From contig CANMQI010000005.1 of assembly GCA_947499955.1 (NCBI GenBank), forward strand, positions 372,001-436,000: a stretch of DNA of 64,000 nucleotides. Direction: 5' to 3'. This document shows positions 47,033 to 57,827 of the stretch, in pieces. This DNA is from an uncultured Granulosicoccus sp. (GTDB lineage: Bacteria; Pseudomonadota; Gammaproteobacteria; Granulosicoccales; Granulosicoccaceae). The notes beneath the pieces are model-generated. The model did no database searches, was not told the DNA's origin, and saw only the letters and a program-made list of their open reading frames with translations. The stretch's first letter is position 1. Each line of letters opens with the position of its first letter. A program made the translations under genes and the position numbers.

Positions 47033-47617
47033 TCAGATGGTGTCGACCAGGGAATAGCAACTGCGCACGAAATTGGCCTGCGACTTGGTCTGGATACGCC
47101 GCCGATTGTCCCGACGCACACGACGTATGGCCTGCTCCGGTTCCACCCCGAATTCCACCAGGATGCGAGCCGCAATCATGCCGGTACGCCCCAGCCCCGC
47201 ATAGCAGTGAATGGCGACCCGCTCGCCGATGCGCAAGGCATGACGAATACGCTCACCTTCGACCGCCCAGACATCCTCGAATTCCTGATTCGGAATATCC
47301 ATATCGATGATGGGCAGATGCTTCCACCAGATTCCGGCATTCTGAACAGCTGCCGGCAAGCCTTCGACCTTGTTCATCTTCAATTCGTGGGGTTCGACCA
47401 GGCACAACACGCCATTGGCTCCCCACTCGATGATCTCATTGAGATCCGTCTGCAACAATCGCTTGTTGCCAGTAGCCGGTTTGTCGATGCGCACGCCAGG
47501 GCAGGCAACCAGCCCCATGCAGCCGACCGAACCCGGCACATTGATGGTGTCGATGGGGTTGGCTGGCAGTGGTTTTCTCAATCCAAATACCATGATCGTC
47601 TCAGTCCCCGGATACAC
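47033..47617 (-). CDS. Dual-specificity/tyrosine-phosphatase-like protein
   Basis: 194 residues from 47617 (ATG at 47593 equally possible). The active-site loop is H137-C138-YAGLG-R144-T, the HCX5R signature; a preceding region PIIDMDIPNQEFED may supply the general acid. Similar in style to small cytosolic phosphatases acting on proteins or phosphoinositide-like substrates. Substrate unknown. Between mttB and a GNAT gene on the same strand. Confidence 0.88.
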   Translation of the reverse strand: MYPGTETIMVFGLRKPLPANPIDTINVPGSVGCMGLVACPGVRIDKPATGNKRLLQTDLNEIIEWGANGVLCLVEPHELKMNKVEGLPAAVQNAGIWWKHLPIIDMDIPNQEFEDVWAVEGERIRHALRIGERVAIHCYAGLGRTGMIAARILVEFGVEPEQAIRRVRRDNRRRIQTKSQANFVRSCYSLVDTI

Positions 47618-47860
47618 AGGTGAACGCGCCCGGCATTATCCGATCAACCACGGTGGCAAGTACGGCAAGGCAGCAGTTCGTATTGTCAACAAATGGTAAA
47701 TTCATGATAGCCCGGTAAATCGCCTGCGAATCTTAACTTATTGGCAGAGCAGACTACTCGCAAGAGCCGTTGAATAGATCTGCAAGCGTCACACTCCGGT
47801 AATTTTCCGCGCGTAGCGTTTACCCTTCATCGTACAGGACAGGCCAGCCAGGCAGCGCAT

Positions 47861-49006
47861 TCAGTCCGGGCGTATCCGCTGCAGGTACTTGCGCACCCTG
47901 GCACGCAAGCGACGATTGGCCAGCGCCAGACCGAGCTGCCAGCGCCAACGATAAACAGACACATCCACCATGGGGCTGGTGTCGCAATTGAAATCTTCCT
48001 TGTAAGTCGGCGGCTCGCCTCGCATGAAATCGTAATACTTGCGCCCCGCCTCTCGGTTGCGCTGCATCTCCATGAGATGCGCCAGCGTCAGGGACATGTA
48101 TCGATTCGAGTCCTTGCGGGTGAAGCCACTCTGGTAGTAATGGCAATTGTCCGCATCGTAGTAGCAATACAGCACCGCCAGCAGGCGTGTGCCCAGATGA
48201 AAGCGCACGATATCGACAGCACCCTCGGCAAACAGCTGTCGACTCAACTGGTGGTGAAATTGCCTGAAACGCTCGGAGGCAAACACACTCTTGCGCCGTT
48301 TGTGCAACTGCCGTTCATGGTTCAGCTCAGCCAGTTCACGAAACGCAGCATCGAAGCTATCGGCTGTCTTGATGGAGGTCAGCTCGATACCACCATCCTT
48401 GTCCGCAGCCCTCTGGCTGCGCCGAATGCGTTTGGCACGACTGGCACCCAGACTCTCCAGATAATCCGATTCATCGCCTTGCAGTGACAGGCGATAGCGA
48501 AACCCGGCCGAACGCTCCCGTACACGGTTTTCACCACCGGCCAGCAAGATCTTGTACAACAGCGAGTCTTGCAGCAGGCAGGACAACTCTATCTGAGTCC
48601 AGCCATTGAACTGCTGCAGATAATCGGATGCCAGAATACCGGTTTCCGACTCCAGGCCGGGTTCGACCAGCAAGTCGCCATACTCGGTAGCCACCTCATC
48701 AATGGCCAACTCCCCGGTTCCCGTCAGCCGCAGACAGCCTCGTCTTGGCACTATACTGCAGGTCCGCAGATACAGTGGCAACAAGCCGACCAGTACACCA
48801 TTGCGACGCCAGGTGATGATATGCAGGTGGTCATGCTTGCCTGCGTAGACCTGCCACCAGGTGTAATGCCATGCCCAGCTCATGAAGACACTACCGGCAT
48901 CGCTACGGCCCAGCAGAGTGTTCCAGTCGGCTTCGAGATCCTTGAATACCGCGTTGTCGGTGACTAATTCTCTATCCAGCGTGTAAACCGTGCCTGCAAG
49001 CGGCAT
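47861..49006 (-). CDS. GNAT-fold N-acetyltransferase (FemAB/CelD-BcsL type)
   Basis: About 381 residues from the ATG at 49006; an ATG at 49087 lies only 16 bp from the divergent homocysteine methyltransferase start, so I prefer the shorter form. The C-terminal half carries the Acetyltransf_6 layout (HLGTRLLAVLYCYYDADNCHYYQSGFTRKDS, LTLAHLMEMQRNREAGRKYYDFMRGEPPTYKEDF). Family members modify polysaccharides or wall sugars. Substrate unknown. Confidence 0.8.
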   Translation of the reverse strand: MPLAGTVYTLDRELVTDNAVFKDLEADWNTLLGRSDAGSVFMSWAWHYTWWQVYAGKHDHLHIITWRRNGVLVGLLPLYLRTCSIVPRRGCLRLTGTGELAIDEVATEYGDLLVEPGLESETGILASDYLQQFNGWTQIELSCLLQDSLLYKILLAGGENRVRERSAGFRYRLSLQGDESDYLESLGASRAKRIRRSQRAADKDGGIELTSIKTADSFDAAFRELAELNHERQLHKRRKSVFASERFRQFHHQLSRQLFAEGAVDIVRFHLGTRLLAVLYCYYDADNCHYYQSGFTRKDSNRYMSLTLAHLMEMQRNREAGRKYYDFMRGEPPTYKEDFNCDTSPMVDVSVYRWRWQLGLALANRRLRARVRKYLQRIRPD

Positions 49007-49102
49007 CGGTGGCCTATCATTAGATTCCTCGCCGGCAATTGCCTTGCCCGCAAGAGGTTTTTCGTAGGGGTTCACAACCGGCTGCATGATAACCTTGAGA
49101 AT

Positions 49103-50167
49103 ATGACTGACAAACTCAAAGCCCTACTCGATTCCCACCGCCTGTTACTGGCAGATGGCGCTACAGGCACCAATCTTTTCGCCGTCGGCTTGCAGACTGG
49201 CGATGCTCCGGAGCTTTGGAACACAGAGCACCCGAATCGTATCACCGATTTACACCGTTCTTTTGTGAACGCGGGTTCAGACATCATCCTGACCAACAGT
49301 TTTGGTGGCACACATTACCGACTGGCCCTGCACAAGGCGGGCCACCGAGTGGCAGAACTGAATCAGGCCGCGGCCAGACTCGCCCGGGCAGAGGCGGATG
49401 CCGTCGATCGCCCTGTCCTGGTTGCAGGCTCCATGGGCCCGACCGGCGAAATTCTTCAACCCAACGGTTCAGTCAGCATCGACGAGGCACGACGCGCCTT
49501 TGCCGAACAGGCTGAAGCGCTGGCCGAAGGCGGAGCAGACATCCTGTGGATCGAAACCATTTCCTCGGCCGAGGAAATCGAGGCTGCAGTGCTGGGAGCT
49601 GCGAGCATCGGACTGCCTATCGTCTACACGGTCAGTATCGATACCAATGGCCGCACCATGATGGGACTGACGCCGGCAGAAACACTGAAGATCAGCACCA
49701 GCCTGAATACTCATATTACAGCCGTGGGCAGCAACTGCGGTGTGGGCGCCTCGGAAGTGGTCGCAGCCATCTGCAATCTCGGCACCGCTGCCAGGGAACT
49801 GGGTGTCAGCCCGGCACTGGTTGCCAAGGCCAATTGCGGCATACCTGATTATGTGGACGGCAAGATCGTCTACAGCGGCACCCCCGAGCTCATGGCCGAC
49901 TACGCGGTTCTGGCAGCCAATGCCGGCGCATCCATCATCGGAGGCTGTTGTGGTACCACACCGGAACACGTCAGGGCCATGCGCGAGGCCATCGACGCCT
50001 GGCAACCCGGCGCAGCAGAGCCGGATGTGGACACCATCACGCGTGTTCTGGGCGAACTCTCTCAAGGTGCCAAGGCCCAGATGGCCGGTGACCTGAGTGT
50101 TGCCGGAGGTTCGGCGTCCGGACGCGGCAGCCGAGGTTCACGTCGGCGTCGCAGCACACCGAACTGA
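49103..50167 (+). CDS. Zn-dependent homocysteine methyltransferase (BHMT/MetH-Hcy-like), Arg-rich tail
   Basis: 354 residues. Pfam S-methyl_trans fold: LLLADGATGTNLFAVGL, TNSFGGTHYRL, GPTGEIL, Zn ligands C212 (GSNCG) and C282-C283 (GGCCGTTP). Annotated in relatives as betaine-homocysteine methyltransferase, but it equals the homocysteine module of MetH. Its C-terminus is GRGSRGSRRRRSTPN, like other tails in this system. It may take methyl from the corrinoid protein or from betaine. Divergent from the GNAT gene. Confidence 0.9.
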   Translation: MTDKLKALLDSHRLLLADGATGTNLFAVGLQTGDAPELWNTEHPNRITDLHRSFVNAGSDIILTNSFGGTHYRLALHKAGHRVAELNQAAARLARAEADAVDRPVLVAGSMGPTGEILQPNGSVSIDEARRAFAEQAEALAEGGADILWIETISSAEEIEAAVLGAASIGLPIVYTVSIDTNGRTMMGLTPAETLKISTSLNTHITAVGSNCGVGASEVVAAICNLGTAARELGVSPALVAKANCGIPDYVDGKIVYSGTPELMADYAVLAANAGASIIGGCCGTTPEHVRAMREAIDAWQPGAAEPDVDTITRVLGELSQGAKAQMAGDLSVAGGSASGRGSRGSRRRRSTPN

Positions 50168-50309
50168 GCCGCCCCCGCCGCACCACCCCCGATTTGAAGC
50201 CTGACTCCGGAATGAATCAGTCTCATGGCAGCATCATTGCCACCGGCGATTCATTACGCAGCCTTGTCTCCCCTGTTTCCCTGTTGCAGACAACTCGTTC
50301 CAATCCATC

Positions 50310-51077
50310 ATGTTTGACAAGCACCTGACACCCAATCTGCTCGCTGCAGCCCTGGTGTTGCTCAGCTTTGCCCTGCCCGAGCCCTGGCAGGCCCTGATGC
50401 TGAGTACCGGACTGTTCGCGCTGTCCGGGGCCCTGACCAACTGGCTTGCCGTGCACATGTTGTTCGAGCGAGTCCCGGGGCTCTATGGCTCCGGCGTCAT
50501 CACCCTGCATTTCGAGGAATTCAAGGCTGGCATCCTGCGCATGGTGCATGAGGAACTCTTCAGCAAGGACAAGGTTGAGCGTCTGCTGACTGCCAAGTCT
50601 CAATCTGCACCTGATGGAGACAAGACAGGCCCGAATACGGACAGTCTGGGCGCGGCCATCGATCTGGAACCGATGCTGACAGCCATCGACCTGGATGCGG
50701 CCTACGACCAACTGGTGGCGACCATCGCCGAATCATCGTTCGGCTCCATGCTGGCCATGGTGGGCGGCGAAGCCGCTCTGCAACCCCTGCGCGAACCGTT
50801 CAAGGAGCGCATGCGAGGCTTTCTGGCCGATGCTGCCAGATCCCCGCGTATTCAGGCGGCCATTGGCGAGCAGCTGGGCAAGGCTGCCAGTAGTGAACGA
50901 TTCGTCAACCGGCTCGATCAGCTACTGCGTGCTCGACTCGATGAAATGACACCCGAAATGGTCCGTGACATCATGCAGCGCATGATTCGTGAGCACCTGG
51001 GTTGGCTGGTGATCTGGGGCGGTGTTTTCGGTGGTCTGATCGGCCTGGTCGCCGGTCTGTTCGGCCTGTTCAGCTGA
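50310..51077 (+). CDS. DUF445 family membrane protein
   Basis: 255 residues. N-terminal membrane helices with the family region ALTNWLAVHMLFERVPGLYGSGVI followed by FKAGILRMVHEELF, a helical middle, and a final hydrophobic helix (LVIWGGVFGGLIGLVAGLFGLF). Function unknown; members are related to YjiN. Standalone gene with weak upstream sequence. Confidence 0.85.
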   Translation: MFDKHLTPNLLAAALVLLSFALPEPWQALMLSTGLFALSGALTNWLAVHMLFERVPGLYGSGVITLHFEEFKAGILRMVHEELFSKDKVERLLTAKSQSAPDGDKTGPNTDSLGAAIDLEPMLTAIDLDAAYDQLVATIAESSFGSMLAMVGGEAALQPLREPFKERMRGFLADAARSPRIQAAIGEQLGKAASSERFVNRLDQLLRARLDEMTPEMVRDIMQRMIREHLGWLVIWGGVFGGLIGLVAGLFGLFS

Positions 51078-51104
51078 TACCGGCTGCGGCGACAAGACCC
51101 GCTT

Positions 51105-51452
51105 TCAGGCGCGCGCTCGCAACGGCACGCCTTCGAATTCTATGCCCGACCAGCCTGTTTTCATGAACTGACGAATATTGGGATGGCTGTCACCGTCGGG
51201 GGTACGCAGCACATCAGCCCGGTAATAGGCACCGAACAGCGCCAGCGTCTGTTCCTGCGTCAGTTCATGCAGGCGGGCGAAGGCAAACAGTTTGCATGAG
51301 CCGGTATTCTGTCCCGCTTCGTTGTAGATTTCGTGATTGTAGAACGCCGTGGGAATGAAGGTATAACGGCTGTTCACGAGCGCGATCACATCGGGGAATT
51401 CGATGCTCTCGGGCGCGGTGTTCAAGCGGTTCAGGAAAAGCTCGAGTTCCAT
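51105..51452 (-). CDS. HopJ-family protein
   Basis: About 115 residues from the ATG at 51452. ESIEFPDVIALVNSRYTFIPTAFYN, GSCKLFAFARLHELTQEQTLALFGAYYR and PNIRQFMKTGWSGIEFEG match HopJ, named after a Pseudomonas type III effector but common in free-living bacteria as a small cytoplasmic protein. The frame opens at 51518 with a signal-like 22-residue N-terminus (MSGLVFAGLLLLSRV), so a secreted form cannot be excluded. Follows maeB on the same strand. Confidence 0.85.
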   Translation of the reverse strand: MELELFLNRLNTAPESIEFPDVIALVNSRYTFIPTAFYNHEIYNEAGQNTGSCKLFAFARLHELTQEQTLALFGAYYRADVLRTPDGDSHPNIRQFMKTGWSGIEFEGVPLRARA

Positions 51453-51544
51453 GGGCAAATCTTCTGCTGGAGACACACGGGATAGTAGCAGTAATCCTGC
51501 AAACACCAGGCCGGACACGGTGTCCGGCCCGATGCTCAGCGCGC

Positions 51545-53890
51545 TCAGGCCTTTTTCAGGCTGCTTCTGTAATCGATGGCGTCAACCGCCGCGATGGCAC
51601 ACAGATTGACGATACCGCGCACCGTGGTTGACTCCGTGACCACATGGGCCGGCTTGTTCAGCCCCATCAGCATGGGTCCGACCGGCAGTCCATCGCCCAG
51701 CACCTTGACCATGTTGTAGGTGATATTGGCGGCATCCAGATTCGGCATGACCAGCAGATTGGCCCCCCCACTGAAACTGGCATTGGGGAAGATTCGATCG
51801 CGCGTCTCCTCTGACAGAGCGGCATCGGCATGCATCTCCCCCTCTACTGCCAGCTCGGGATGCCTGGCGCTCAGCAGCTCGCGCGCCTTGCGCATCTTCA
51901 TGGCCGACTCGTTGTTACGACTGCCGAAGTTGGAGTGCGACAACATGCCGATCTTGGGCACCATGCCGAAACGCGTGACGATCTTCGAGGCCATGAAGGC
52001 GGTCTCGGCCAGCTCTTCGGCGGTCGGATTGAGAGTGACATGCGTATCGGTGAGAAAGACCGTGCCCTTGTCCAGAATCATCAGCATCAATGCCGAGATA
52101 TCACTGACATCATCGCGGATGCCAATCACTTCGCACAGGTAGCGAAGATGGCGCGCATAGGCACCCTGCGTTCCACATACCAACGCATCGGCCTGGCCTT
52201 CACGTACCATCAAGGCACCCAGTGCCGTCATGCGTGTACGAATGACGTTGGCCGCATAACGCGGCGAGACACCGGCTCGCTCCATCAGGCGATGATAGGC
52301 GTCGACATGCTCTTCGTAGTTCGGATTGTTCTCCGGATCGACCACACTGAATCCCTCACCGACTTTCAGGCGCAGACCCAGCTCCTCGATCTTCGACTGG
52401 ATATCTTCCGGTCGCCCCAGCAGTACCGGATGACAGATACCGTCATCGACCAGAATCTGCGTCGCATTCAGAACCCGCAAGGACTCGCCCTCGGCCAGAA
52501 CCACACGCTGCGTATCAGCCTGGGCCTGTTCGAACACCGGCTTCATGATGAGTCCGGAGCGGAAGATGAAGCTGTTGAGCTTGCGACGATAAGCGTCGAA
52601 ATCGGTAATCGGTCGTGTCGCCACACCCGTTTCCATGGCCGCCCGTGCTACCTGCTCCGGAATCTCCATCATCAGGCGCGGATCGAACGGCTTGGGAATC
52701 AGATACTCGCGACCAAAGCGGAACGGCTTGCCGCCATAGGCTGCAGAGACGACGTCCGAGGCCTCCTTGGTGGCAATACCGGCAATGGCCTCGACCGCCG
52801 CTGCCTGCATGGCACCGTTGATCTCGGTCGCGCCGACATCCAGCGCACCGCGAAACAGGAACGGAAAACACAGGACATTATTGACCTGATTCGGGTAATC
52901 CGAACGGCCGGTCGCCATGATGGCGTCATCACGCACCGCGTGCACGACATCGGGACTGATCTCGGGGTCAGGGTTGGCCAATGCCAGAATGAAAGGCGAG
53001 GCAGCCATACGTGCCACCTGGTCGCCGTTCATCACATTCGGGGCGGAAAGTCCGAGGAAGATGTCGACACCATCGATGACATCGTCCAGCGTACGCGCAT
53101 CGGTTTCACGCGCATAGGCGCCCTTGTAGGGGTCCATGTTGTCACGCCCCTTGTAGACCACACCGTGCACATCGCACACGGTTACCCGCTCCTTGTTCAG
53201 ACCCATGAACACCAGCAGGTTCAGGCAGGCCAGAGCCGCAGCCCCCGCCCCGGAACACACCAGCGAGACCTTGTCCAGATCCTTCCCCGCCACCTTCAGG
53301 CCGTTTCTGACAGCGGCCGCCACCACGATCGCCGTACCGTGCTGATCGTCGTGGAACACCGGAATGTTCATTTTCTCACGCAGGCGTTTTTCGATGACGA
53401 AGCACTCGGGCGCCTTGATGTCTTCCAGATTGATACCGCCGAAGGTGGGTTCCAGCAACTCCACCGCTTCACAGAAGCGATCGACATCGGTGGTGTCCAG
53501 CTCCAGGTCAAAGACGTCGACGTTGGCGAACTTCTTGAACAGTACCGCCTTGCCTTCCATGACCGGCTTGGACGCCAGTGCGCCAATGGCACCCAGTCCG
53601 AGAACAGCCGTGCCGTTGGTGATGACCGCCACCAGGTTGCTGCGGGCTGTCATGGAGGCCGCTTCCAGCGGATCTCTGACGATCTCGTTACAGGCGGCGG
53701 CAACTCCGGGTGAATAGGCCAGCGCCAGATCGCGCTGGTTGACCATGTTCTTGGTCGCCGAGATCTCCAGCTTGCCTGGCGTAGGATAGCGATGATAGTT
53801 GAGAGCGGCCTCGGCCAGAGACTCCTGGGCTACCTGCTCACTGGCAGGATGAAGATTCTTGCTGCCGGTATCACTGGGTTTGTCACTCAT
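51545..53890 (-). CDS. maeB: NADP-dependent malic enzyme with phosphotransacetylase-like domain
   Basis: 781 residues. N-terminal malic domain ([33 protein letters not shown]), Rossmann domain ([29 protein letters not shown]), and C-terminal PTA/PTB-like region (residues about 430-781, e.g. [33 protein letters not shown]). Converts malate to pyruvate with NADP+; the PTA domain regulates by acetyl-CoA in related enzymes. Normal length for MaeB. Confidence 0.97.
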   Translation of the reverse strand: MSDKPSDTGSKNLHPASEQVAQESLAEAALNYHRYPTPGKLEISATKNMVNQRDLALAYSPGVAAACNEIVRDPLEAASMTARSNLVAVITNGTAVLGLGAIGALASKPVMEGKAVLFKKFANVDVFDLELDTTDVDRFCEAVELLEPTFGGINLEDIKAPECFVIEKRLREKMNIPVFHDDQHGTAIVVAAAVRNGLKVAGKDLDKVSLVCSGAGAAALACLNLLVFMGLNKERVTVCDVHGVVYKGRDNMDPYKGAYARETDARTLDDVIDGVDIFLGLSAPNVMNGDQVARMAASPFILALANPDPEISPDVVHAVRDDAIMATGRSDYPNQVNNVLCFPFLFRGALDVGATEINGAMQAAAVEAIAGIATKEASDVVSAAYGGKPFRFGREYLIPKPFDPRLMMEIPEQVARAAMETGVATRPITDFDAYRRKLNSFIFRSGLIMKPVFEQAQADTQRVVLAEGESLRVLNATQILVDDGICHPVLLGRPEDIQSKIEELGLRLKVGEGFSVVDPENNPNYEEHVDAYHRLMERAGVSPRYAANVIRTRMTALGALMVREGQADALVCGTQGAYARHLRYLCEVIGIRDDVSDISALMLMILDKGTVFLTDTHVTLNPTAEELAETAFMASKIVTRFGMVPKIGMLSHSNFGSRNNESAMKMRKARELLSARHPELAVEGEMHADAALSEETRDRIFPNASFSGGANLLVMPNLDAANITYNMVKVLGDGLPVGPMLMGLNKPAHVVTESTTVRGIVNLCAIAAVDAIDYRSSLKKA

Positions 53891-53914
53891 CAAACGCTTT
53901 CCTGTGGTTGATTC

Positions 53915-53945
53915 CTGCCCCCGGCGGCTGGGATGCCGGGGGCAG
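53915..53945. promoter_or_regulatory. GC hairpin in the maeB leader
   Basis: Perfect 11-bp arms ctgcccccggc / gccgggggcag with a 9-base loop, about 25 bp upstream of maeB. No T-run; may be a transcript end from leuA side or a leader structure. Confidence 0.5.
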
Positions 53946-53959
53946 ACTTGAAGGGCTTA

Positions 53960-54116
53960 GGGATCGTGCAACAATAAAGTTTCAATTTTCTGTTGTTCCT
54001 GCGCCTGTCCGGCAAGGCGTGAGAAGGGCGAATAGCTAGCTATTCAACCGCCGAACAACGCTGCAGGGCAGGATGCAGGGACGACTGAAGATGATACTTT
54101 ATTGTTGCACGATCCC
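53960..54116. mobile_element. 157-bp MITE-like element with 21-bp terminal inverted repeats
   Basis: Ends gggatcgtgcaacaataaag... and its perfect complement (53960-53980, 54096-54116), flanked on both sides by TTA (53957-53959 and 54117-54119), a likely 3-bp target duplication. Inside is a perfect 16-bp palindrome gaatagctagctattc. No ORF. Sits 6 bp beyond the leuA stop codon. Confidence 0.8.
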
Positions 54117-54122
54117 TTACTG

Positions 54123-55990
<1,868 letters not shown>

Positions 55991-56108
55991 GACATTCTCT
56001 AATTTGCGGCGCCGGGATCTGTCTTCTTGATAGGTTACAGAGATGCCCGGAAGGTGAGGCTGTGTCGCTGGCTCTTCAGGAAATTCATGGGAGCCACGAC
56101 GACTGTTT

Positions 56109-56136
56109 ACCCGGCCCGCCTTATAGGGCGGCCGGG
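56109..56136. other. GC-rich palindrome upstream of the leuA leader
   Basis: acccggcc(c)gcc-ttatag-ggcggccgggt: 8 plus 3 pairs with one bulged base. It lies between DUF3820 and the leuA leader on the minus strand; could end the upstream EamA-DUF3820 transcript but no U-tract is present. Confidence 0.45.
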
Positions 56137-56202
56137 TGCATAAGCCTGAGCAGTTGCGCAATCGTTGTCATGAGATCAGGTTAATCCCGCAAATCGCTTC
56201 GG

Positions 56203-56457
56203 TCAAGCATGATCTTGTGATTCGAGCAAGGGGCGGATGAGCTTTTCCAGGCCATTGACCTTGATTTCGTACATCAGCGCCAGGCGCTGCCCCAGCAATC
56301 CGGCTGGGAAGCCCTGCCCCTTGAACCACACGATATAGGGTTCCGGCAGATCGATCAGGCGTCTGCCCTGATACTTGCCGAAGGGCATCGGCATGGCAGC
56401 GGCGCTGAGAACCTCTGCCGACTGGCCACCGTCGGATTGTTCGCTGTCTGTCGTCAC
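56203..56457 (-). CDS. DUF3820 family protein
   Basis: 84 residues. MPFGKYQGRRLIDLPEPYIVWFKGQGFPAGLLGQRL is the family core (DUF3820, small predicted cytoplasmic protein, sometimes linked to an exonuclease-like fold). Function unknown. The first 20 residues are polar and variable. Six bp downstream of the EamA gene, likely the same transcript. Confidence 0.85.
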   Translation of the reverse strand: MTTDSEQSDGGQSAEVLSAAAMPMPFGKYQGRRLIDLPEPYIVWFKGQGFPAGLLGQRLALMYEIKVNGLEKLIRPLLESQDHA

Positions 56458-56462
56458 GCCGA

Positions 56463-57488
56463 CTACTTCCTGGAGGCAGCCGGGGTGTCGGCTGCGACAG
56501 GCTGGTTGTTCTCTGCCGCAGCGGCACTGCTGGCCTGCTCCAGGCGATCAGCCTCCTTGGAGCGAGCCTGCGGTCCGGCCCCGAGCCGCAGGTTACGTGT
56601 ACTCAATACCGGCTTCTGTACCGATGCCACCAGCTCGCGCCAGATGAACAGCAGACCTGAACAGACGATGACGGCCGAGCCCAGCAACACGGTCGTGTCA
56701 ACGGTTTCGTTGAACACCAGCGCGCCGTACAGCAAGGCCCACAGCATCTGGCTGTACTGCATGGGGGCCACGAACTGCGCTTCGGTGCTGCGATAGGCCT
56801 GGATGGAGAGCGTCTGCCCGATGACACTCAACAGCCCGACACCACACAGTCTCAGCAGCAACTCGCCGGGAATCGGCACATAGACGAACATGGTGGCGAT
56901 ACCGGTCACGGTGACGTTGGTCAGCATGGGGTAGATGACCAGAGTCACGCTGTGCTCCCGCGACCCGATCAGCCGGGTCACCACGGATGTACAGGCGACA
57001 CAGGCGGCGGCACCCAGACCCGCCAGATGGTGAATCGACAGCGACGTATCACCTGGCCGCAGTACCACCAGTACTCCGGCCATTCCGAGCAGGATGGCAA
57101 ACCAGCGAATCAGATGAATGCGCTCACCCAGAATCGGTATGGCCAACAAGGTAATCAGTATGGGCGCTGCGAACAGCAGGGAGTACACCTCCGCCAGCGG
57201 CAGATTGCCGAAGGCGTGGAACACACATAACATGCCGATGACGGAAAACAGGCATCGCAGCGCCACCAGCCCGGGCAAGCGGGGCCGCAGACTGCGCCGA
57301 GTGCCGTCGACGGCAAGAAACAGTGTGAAGGGCACGAAGCTGAACAGCACCACGAAGAAGGCAACCTGGAAGACAGGTATGTCGTTGACGCTCTTGATCA
57401 GGGCATCGTGCAGGGAGAAGACTGAAAAACCCAGCAGTGCGAGCCCGACACCCCTGAGGACATTGCCGTTTGTATTGTCCTCACCCAT
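56463..57488 (-). CDS. EamA-family (DMT) transporter
   Basis: About 341 residues from the ATG at 57488 (frame opens at 57521, only 18 bp from a divergent start). Ten membrane helices in two EamA repeats (LGFSVFSLHDALIKSVNDIPVFQVAFF..., AGLGAAACVACTSVVTRLIGS...). The C-terminal cytoplasmic extension is Ala-rich and polar. Exports or imports metabolites or amino acids; substrate unknown. Confidence 0.88.
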   Translation of the reverse strand: MGEDNTNGNVLRGVGLALLGFSVFSLHDALIKSVNDIPVFQVAFFVVLFSFVPFTLFLAVDGTRRSLRPRLPGLVALRCLFSVIGMLCVFHAFGNLPLAEVYSLLFAAPILITLLAIPILGERIHLIRWFAILLGMAGVLVVLRPGDTSLSIHHLAGLGAAACVACTSVVTRLIGSREHSVTLVIYPMLTNVTVTGIATMFVYVPIPGELLLRLCGVGLLSVIGQTLSIQAYRSTEAQFVAPMQYSQMLWALLYGALVFNETVDTTVLLGSAVIVCSGLLFIWRELVASVQKPVLSTRNLRLGAGPQARSKEADRLEQASSAAAAENNQPVAADTPAASRK

Positions 57489-57538
57489 ATTCCTGTTAAC
57501 CTGATTTCGAGTCACAACCATAGTATCCGAAAACGTAC

Positions 57539-57802
57539 ATGCGCTTTCTCATCCCCTTGTTCATCATCGTGCTCGGCATGCTCACGGGTGTCGTTGTCTG
57601 TCTTTTCTTCAAGGAGACGGCCATCGGTTTCAAACTCAGTGTGCTGGCGGGTGGCCTTGGTGCCTTTGCCGGCCTGATGATTCGTGACATGCTGGATATA
57701 ACGGCAGGCGGCGATCTGGGTGGAGCACTGAGTGCTGCCATCATTGGCGCCGCGCTGAGCGCGGCTGTCGTCAATGCCCTGTTCGGCCGTACCGGCAGCT
57801 GA
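57539..57802 (+). CDS. Small two/three-helix membrane protein, unknown
   Basis: 87 residues: MRFLIPLFIIVLGMLTGVVVCLFF, then a Gly/Ala-rich helix pair (LAGGLGAFAGLMIRDMLDI, GGALSAAIIGAALSAAVVNALFG). The Gly-rich C-terminal half is similar to GlsB/YeaQ-style proteins, but I do not recognise a named family. Divergent from the EamA gene. Confidence 0.65.
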   Translation: MRFLIPLFIIVLGMLTGVVVCLFFKETAIGFKLSVLAGGLGAFAGLMIRDMLDITAGGDLGGALSAAIIGAALSAAVVNALFGRTGS

Positions 57803-57827
57803 ACCACGACAGGCGGCCTGCAGCCTG

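Noticed and set aside
51830..53713. A 627-residue open frame antisense to maeB
   Set aside because: It is the shadow of a GC-rich coding strand; the maeB frame has clear malic enzyme motifs throughout and the antisense frame has none.
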